The position numbers and the translations under genes were made by a program. Shown here one piece after another: positions 58,669 to 64,000 of a DNA stretch of 64,000 nt. Source of the stretch: Caenorhabditis elegans (Eukaryota > Nematoda > Chromadorea > Rhabditida > Rhabditidae); assembly GCF_000002985.6 (NCBI RefSeq), contig NC_003279.8, positions 5,456,001-5,520,000 of the forward strand, given 5' to 3'. Within the stretch, counting starts at the first letter, position 1. Each line of letters starts with the position of its first letter. The notes under the pieces were generated by a model that made no database searches, had not been told where the DNA came from, and saw only the letters and a program-made list of their open reading frames with translations.

Positions 58669-59827
58669 ATGAGTCAAGTTACATCAGAGGATCAAGACGA
58701 TCTATTCCTAAAGTTTGATTTTTCAAAAGAACAACAAAAGTACGTTTTTAATTATTCAGAGATCTACAAAACGGATGGGAATCGGTTCCCACTGGAAATT
58801 CATCTAATAACCATTGTTTTGACAAAATGTACGACTTGTATGGTGTTGGAGGTGTCAAAAACGTGCTTTGTCTTCGACTTTTCGCCTCATCCCTCTATGA
58901 AATTGTAAGAAATGCTCAGATATTTTGGAAAGAATATGAAATTTCAGTCCAATGGAAGTAAGGATGCCCAAAAATTGATGATAACTATCTTCGGTGATCG
59001 TCTAGTTCAGAAAATCGCCCATTCCGATTTGAAAATTTACGAATCCATCAGAGAGACTGTACAATATATCGCTTGGAAAATCCGAAAATGCCAAATTTTG
59101 TAGGCTTCTGAAAAAGTAGCACAATATTTTCAAACTAACTTTCAGAATTTTCCGCCGTACAAGTGAAAACCATGGATGGCAAAGTGTTCGAGACATTCTG
59201 ATCAAGATTCTTGGTAACGGAGATAGTGCTCGAGATGATTTGATTGCTGGAATGGTAGTTTTTAGAATCTTTTTATTTGTCTTAATTAAAATTTATTTTT
59301 CAGTCCTCCATGATTCTTCGCGACATTTATCACTGCCACGTTACGGAAACAAGCTTCTTGGAAGAAGGATCACTTTTATCAAAGAATTGCTTCAAATATG
59401 TCTTTCGTGTTGCTTTCCTTCTTTTCAATGACTCAATCGGCGAATATATTCTTGGTCGGAAGGAGAAGTTGTGCTATGAAATGCTCGCTTCTCGATTGGT
59501 TTACTTTTATACTCGACTGGCTGCTGACACTTGGAGGTTAGAAATCGATATTCGATTCTAAATTCATACGTTTCCCTTTTCAGAATTCTTGTTGTTCGCA
59601 ATGGACCGAAAGTAGAGACGGAGTGGTACATGATGCGTGGCGTACAGGTAACTTTATAAAAAATTGCCCATATTCCAAATTATTTCCAGTTGCGAGATGA
59701 GATCCCGGCAAGTTCGAATCAAGACTCCAAACTGACCCAGCTCCAAAAAAACAACAACAATGACCCAATCAGTCAACAGAGACCTCAACTCAGCTTTGGA
59801 ACTCAGAAAACTATTCAAAGAGCCTAA
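58669..59827 (+). CDS. Unrecognised 294-residue protein
   Basis: Seven exons close exactly in frame: 58669-58712, 58760-58904, 58948-59099, 59146-59254, 59304-59536, 59584-59647 and 59690-59827 (885 nt). The first intron is 47 bp. The start MSQVTSEDQDDLFLK is preceded by TTTTTCTCAG (58650), a likely trans-splice acceptor. The body is helical with no transmembrane segment (SLYEI, GDRLVQKIAHSDLKIYESI, VQYIAWKIRK, GWQSVRDILIKIL). The last exon is Gln/Asn-rich (LTQLQKNNNNDPISQQRPQ). No domain was recognised. The 206-bp distance from the preceding gene on the same strand fits a two-gene operon. Confidence 0.83.
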
Positions 59828-60101
59828 CTTTCATTTTATGTATTTGTTTCGTGTGTTCTACTAGTGTTCCTTCTTACATATCAGATGTTGTATTTATAAT
59901 CTATATCTGCACCATTCTATTTCCTATCCCATTCTACTTGTGTCCTGTTCTCTGGTCTCAAAATGATCACTATGAGATCTCTTTTCCATAAGTGTTAAAA
60001 GCGTGCCATAATGAACTGTTTTATTAAATCGACGTGAGAAAAACGCATATGATTTTCATTTAAAAAACATTTTAATAATGTGAAACACATAAACCTGAAG
60101 A
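59828..60101. other. Intergenic, no feature seen
   Basis: 3' UTR of the preceding gene and short promoter of the next. AT-rich, no gene or repeat recognised. Confidence 0.5.
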
Positions 60102-61338
60102 ATGCAAAAGACTAATCGAAAAAATGCGGGATTAGATTTATCAAATGTGTCAGTTCGTGTGTTTGGTCTCAAAGCAAAAGTAGGCTCCAATTTTTAAATT
60201 AAATTTATTAACTAAACATATTCAGTATTGGCTCATTTATTTTATTGTCGTTCAACTGGCTCTAGGAATCTCGAATTTATTGTTTCTCATCCTCAGGTAA
60301 ACATTCGCAAATTCAATACTTCGCTGTTTAATTTCAGCTTTTCCCACTGGTCGATTTTTATTACATGGCCGCAAAAATGGAATAGTAAAATTAAGCCACG
60401 GATTTTTTTCTCCGCGGCCATGTAGCAAAAGTCGATCTGTGGAAAAAATTAAAAGGTTGTGAAACTAGTCGTAAAGTGAATTATTGGTTTAGTTGTTCTT
60501 TATTTGCATTTATTCAATATATATTTCTCTGACAGTCTCAAAAAGATCTACAAAAGAGCCAGTTTTGTAGGAAATTTAATTTCGATTAATGTCTTAGCGT
60601 GGCCGAGTTTTATCTTTTTCGGATATGACAATAAAGTATCTTTTTGACCACCAAAATAAAATAAAATATATTGATTGTCTTTTCAGTGTAATCAACAATA
60701 ATAGGACAGACACATCGAGTGGGATATTGAATGTAATAAAACAATAAGTTAATCGAATCTTTTGAACATTTCAGCTTTTCTGCGTTCTTCTACTTTTATC
60801 ATCTCTGTGGTGTCAGTCGAGAACAGTTTTCACAATTATTTCCGTCTGTATTGTGAGGTTTTGTTTGTTTAAAGGCGTATGCAATTCCAACCGTCGGTCC
60901 TGCCACGATTGACACCATAAAATATTATTTGAAATTTTGCAGGGTGTCGATACTTGCATTGAATGTTATATACTATTCACAAGGGTCTTATTGGTTCTAG
61001 AAGTTAGTACTCCATTCTATTTTGGTATACACCACGATTAATATTTCAAATGGGATTAAAACTTCAATTTCAGATAATGTGATTCTCGTTTTATTTTCCA
61101 TAATTCGTGTTGGATTCAGTGCCATCTTTACAGTTGTTGTAATGCGTTTGAGTTGGTAAGAAGTTTCGAGATATCTGAACTTACCAAGAATCAACTTTCA
61201 GGTGTAATGGATTGGCAGATGATCATGATTTAGAAAAATTAAAAATCTATGAATGCATCCAAGAAGTGGGAATTTATAAATGTACAACTTGCTCAGAAAG
61301 TGAAGCAATCGACGAGGAATCTGAGAAAATTGATTGAA
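60102..61338 (+). CDS. Small polytopic membrane protein (four-helix type)
   Basis: ATG at 60102 (MQKTNRKNAGLDLSNVSVRV). Exon 1 ends at 60179. Exon 2 (60226-60296) is a membrane helix, YWLIYFIVVQLALGISN. Later exons carry FIISVVSVENSFHNYFRLYC (ending 60857), GVDTCIECYILFTRVLLVLEV (60943-61005), NVILVLFSIIRVGFSAIF (61076-61157) and a soluble tail with WCNGLADDHDLEKLKIY, YKCTTCSES, ending KID at 61338. The phase between exons 2 and 3 does not close, so a small exon or a different acceptor near 60770 is missing from my model. The N-terminal layout resembles the convergent gene at 61369-62563. Confidence 0.6.
60350..60436. repeat. Inverted repeat in intron 2
   Basis: GGTCGATTTTTATTACATGG-CCGC on the left mirrors GCGGCCATGTAGCAAAAGTC-GATC on the right, with an AT-rich loop. 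It belongs to the worm CGGCCATGT palindrome type. TGGCCGAGTTTT near 60601 is a further partial copy. Confidence 0.7.
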
Positions 61339-61368
61339 AATAACTTTTTGAGATTATAAAGTTCTTGT

Positions 61369-62563
61369 TTATTCAGAAAAGCTGGAACACTTTGAAACAT
61401 GACTTCTTTCCTCGTTTTCATCATTTTTAAAATACGGGCAACACCAGCAACACAGGACACAACAGTGACAACAGCAGCAACTTGCATCCATTTCCCTATA
61501 AAACATAACTTCTATAGAATCTGAAAGAAGGCAGACTAGACGTAGGCATTAGAAGGCAACGCACAGTTAGGCAGAAAAGCAGAAGGAAACTAAGTACATC
61601 GATAGGCGGACACAAGACGGCTTGTAGGCAAAAATAAGGTAGGTAGGGAGGCAATAAAGGAGGAGGCAGGGCATTCGATAAGTAGGTAGACATGTAGGCA
61701 GAGAGTTACTCAATTTGAAAAGTCACGTTGGCATGTCTTTAGGTAAGTTGTTAAGCATGAGGCAGGCTTGTAGGAAGGTAGGTAAGTAGGTAGGTATACA
61801 CTTGATGTATCGACAACTTTGGATTTTTGTAGCTCAAAGTGACAAATATGGGTTAATACAATCACATACCAAAAACTCATTCGAATTAATATAATTGAGA
61901 TGAAAAATTGGAAAATTGAATGCAATATTGTGATAATCGAATGAAAGGTCTCCACAGAACCCACTAAAATTGTTCTATAATTATTTTATTCAAAAACTTA
62001 ACCAACCAAAACATCTCTCCCACCAATCACCATCACTTAATCCAACACTCATTTTGAAAATTGTGTTCAAAAGCGAAATTATCTGAAATTAAAACAATGT
62101 TTGACAGAAAAAAAAACTATTGAATTTACCGTATAAACTGCTAAAACTCCAAAAATTTGTTTGGATTTCATTCTGAGCGAGAATATGAAAATGAAACAAG
62201 TGGAAACCTATAATTTGAAACTAAATTTAAAAATTCAAATCTTGACTTACAAAAGGAAGAGAAAATAATATACTGATCGATGATTCAATGCTGAAAAAAA
62301 TATGTATCAAAAATGGTTAATTCAAAATTCTTACCATAACTTCAAGACCAGAAATAAAGATGCTAGAATCATATTCCATAAAATGTAAATCAATAGGATA
62401 TTCTGAAAATAATTATTGACAATTCCAATCTGCCAAACTATTTTGTCATTCTAAATTTTTGTCTTACTGAAAATTCACCTACTTTTGCTGAAACAACTCT
62501 AAAAATAGTGTCATGAGTCTCAAAAGCATCTCCGCCAGCTGGAACACGTCGCTTGTTTGACAT
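61369..62563 (-). CDS. Small polytopic membrane protein with Cys-cluster tail
   Basis: ATG at 62563 (MSNKRRVPAGGDAFETHDTI). Exons: 62563-62483, 62402-62335, 62290-62251, 62207-62130, about 62082-62007, about 61968-61871 and 61495-61369; the phases close. Helices: ILLIYILWNMILASLFLVL, ISILFSLPFVSTCFIFIFSL, GVLAVYTIISLLN and ITILHSIFQFFISIILIRM. The cytosolic tail EMDASCCCCHCCVLCCWCC is an extreme Cys cluster, then an acidic/Ser end and TAA at 61369. Such clusters are usually palmitoylated, or could bind metal. The stop is 30 bp from that of the convergent plus-strand gene, so their 3' UTRs overlap. The last intron is filled with GTAGGC-type repeats. Family not recognised. Confidence 0.7.
61505..61800. 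repeat. Degenerate GTAGGC/AGGCAG repeat tract in an intron
   Basis: Many short units (GTAGGC, TTAGGC once near 61567, AGGCAG, GGTAGGTAGG) are spread over about 300 bp of the last intron of the minus-strand gene. Related short clusters occur near 1970, 14443, 43590, 46300 and 47435. Confidence 0.7.
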
Positions 62564-64000
62564 TAGTGTTAGAAATGATTTTTATTTTTAGTTTAGGAGA
62601 ATTTGGTTTTACGGAACTATATCTTTACGAACTATTACATTAAATTAACAAGTATTTATTTTAAACATGGAGTGTCGCAAAAAATTCAAAAATTAAGCTA
62701 GCTTTCCATCATCATCACCACATCATAATTAAAACAGATCTCTCAAAGATCATTTGACAGCATTTTTCCATTTGTGGTGAATCCCGAGTATCTCTCATTC
62801 CTCCCTATATGTCTACTAACCCAGAAATGCATTGACTTTTTAATGTCTGCGTCTCTTTGAATTCCCGCCTAGTTCCCGCATATTTACCATGCATATCTTT
62901 TCCATCGGATCGGCGAACTGTCAATTCCTCTTCGTTTTACATGATATCTACGGAAACTGCGCGGAAAATACGAGGACAATCGATCAGTGGCTACACTTGG
63001 TCAAAGGAGTTGGAAAATTTTCGGTTTTTTGTTGAATTTCAGATATTAGGAACTTGAATTTCTTTTTCTTTAATTTAAACTTTTTGAAATTCGACCACTT
63101 GTCCTTTCAACCTTTTGCACGGCCATGTGTTGATTTACTAAGCTCGTGTACAACTTGAGGAAAAGAGGATCTTACTGTTCTTGGCAAAAATCTACGAGAT
63201 TTTGAGAAATTTTCGCTAGTTCTTTTTTAAATCGTATATCTAAAATTCAAACTGAATTTGCAAAAATGTTCCAAAATACAGCGTTTTTAATAAAAATAAT
63301 CACCGAGTTTGCTCAATTTAATTGCTTCACATTGTTCTTAAAAATTGTATGACAGCACAACATGTGATACTTATGACGTCATTTTATGCATTTCAATAAT
63401 TTTGAAATCCCTTGTCTCACTTTTTATTTTTCTAAAGCTCTTAACTCTAACTCAAACCCCATTTTTTATAGAGGTGCTTTCAATAAGGGAATTATCAGAA
63501 ATCATATACCAGCGTTCCTTTTTTTCCAAATTTTTCCAAAATGTTTACATAATGCTGCCGTCAAAAGCAGCGTCCATAAGCATACACCTCATGATTTTCT
63601 CATTTTTTCTCCCGTATTCATATTTTCTGTGTTTTTTTCAGTTGAAATTTAATGTCTATGTTATCGGATAATGTGAATTGACAGCTTTGATTCTTTAATA
63701 CGTTTTATTTGGCAACTTTTTCTCTATAGCACACTCTCTTACTCCTGTAATATTTCTTACCTGTTCCCTTATTTGATTCACGTCTGTGTCTCTTTCAAAG
63801 TTTGTTCTCTTACTCTGAACTGTTTGAATAGTAGGGGATGAAAGAGAAGGAAAATTGGAAAAGAAAAGTTCATTCGGGCGGACTTCACAAAAATTTAAAA
63901 AGAAATTTAAAAATTGTTCATTATGAAAGTTTGATCTATTGAAAATTAATTATTTCATGCTTTAAAGTTTTGATTTTAGAAATTGTAAAACTGAACGACT
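62564..64000. other. Gene-free right end
   Basis: About 1.4 kb with no supportable gene. 63118-63170 (ATGTGTTGATTTACTAAGCT-CGTGTACAAC) is a diverged half copy of the inverted repeat at 47865-48186. The open frames at 63345-63671 are AT-driven and lack splice context. Confidence 0.5.

Noticed and set aside
63345-63671. 108-codon hydrophobic frame near the right edge
   Set aside because: Two overlapping frames are open together, as expected for T-rich DNA; no exon signals.
1-64000. tRNA genes, CRISPR arrays, bacterial-type operons or integrated viral genomes
   Set aside because: No tRNA A/B-box pair or cloverleaf, no regularly spaced repeats, and no viral gene set was seen on either strand.

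Overview
The window is nematode nuclear DNA and almost certainly Caenorhabditis elegans. It is AT-rich, with many introns near 47 bp, TTTTCAG-type 3' splice sites, probable SL trans-splice acceptors just before start codons, and worm-type inverted-repeat elements. The gene set (ferlin, DHX33-type helicase, FAM135-type protein, rpl-19, worm TTBK-type kinase, FLVCR-type transporter, mrpl-24, SLC39A11-type zinc transporter, RPA32-type protein) matches what I remember of the T05E8, C09D4 and F59A3 clones of chromosome I. The clone assignment is from memory; the gene calls rest on sequence read here.

Layout. 1-3523 (-): 3' truncated ferlin. 3.5-16.6 kb: transposon-rich accessory region with several Tc1/mariner-type inverted-repeat elements, a LINE remnant with a (TA)n tail, a foldback element, an H15 (linker-histone-like) gene, and a haspin-like kinase in the same locus that is broken in frame. 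A GC-richer stretch at 15.0-15.3 kb carries several perfect hairpins and may be a non-coding RNA. 16.6-23.4 kb (-): DHX33-like DEAH helicase with one repeat family in four introns. 23.9-29.7 kb (-): FAM135-like lipase-fold gene and rpl-19, spaced like an operon. 30.5-31.2 kb (-): multi-pass membrane protein. 31.5-32.2 kb (-): a five-exon, 74-residue gene with an N-myristoylation signature and a Tyr-containing tail, head-to-head with a worm TTBK/CK1-type kinase (32.4-34.4 kb, +). 35.5-37.2 kb (+): secreted Cys-rich DUF4773-like protein, followed by a gene remnant. 37.2-41.9 kb: long gene-poor stretch. 41.9-49.1 kb (+): FLVCR-type transporter with two candidate first exons. 49.5-53.2 kb (-): mrpl-24 and zipt-11-like genes. 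53.5-55.7 kb (-): RPA32-like gene with an 878-bp perfect tandem duplication that adds a 5'-truncated second copy. 56.1-59.8 kb (+): two unrecognised genes of 687 and 294 residues, spaced like an operon. 60.1-62.6 kb: a convergent pair of small polytopic membrane protein genes that look like distant inverted paralogues. 62.6-64 kb: no gene seen.

The genes mostly do unrelated housekeeping jobs (translation, RNA processing, membrane trafficking, transport, DNA replication). There is no bacterial-style operonic system, CRISPR array or integrated virus. The items most worth a second look are the exact 878-bp duplication in the RPA32-like gene, the H15/haspin-like locus with two readable frames, the 74-residue micro-gene, the hairpin cluster near 15.1 kb, and the identical heat-shock-element 19-mers on either side of the kinase coding body.
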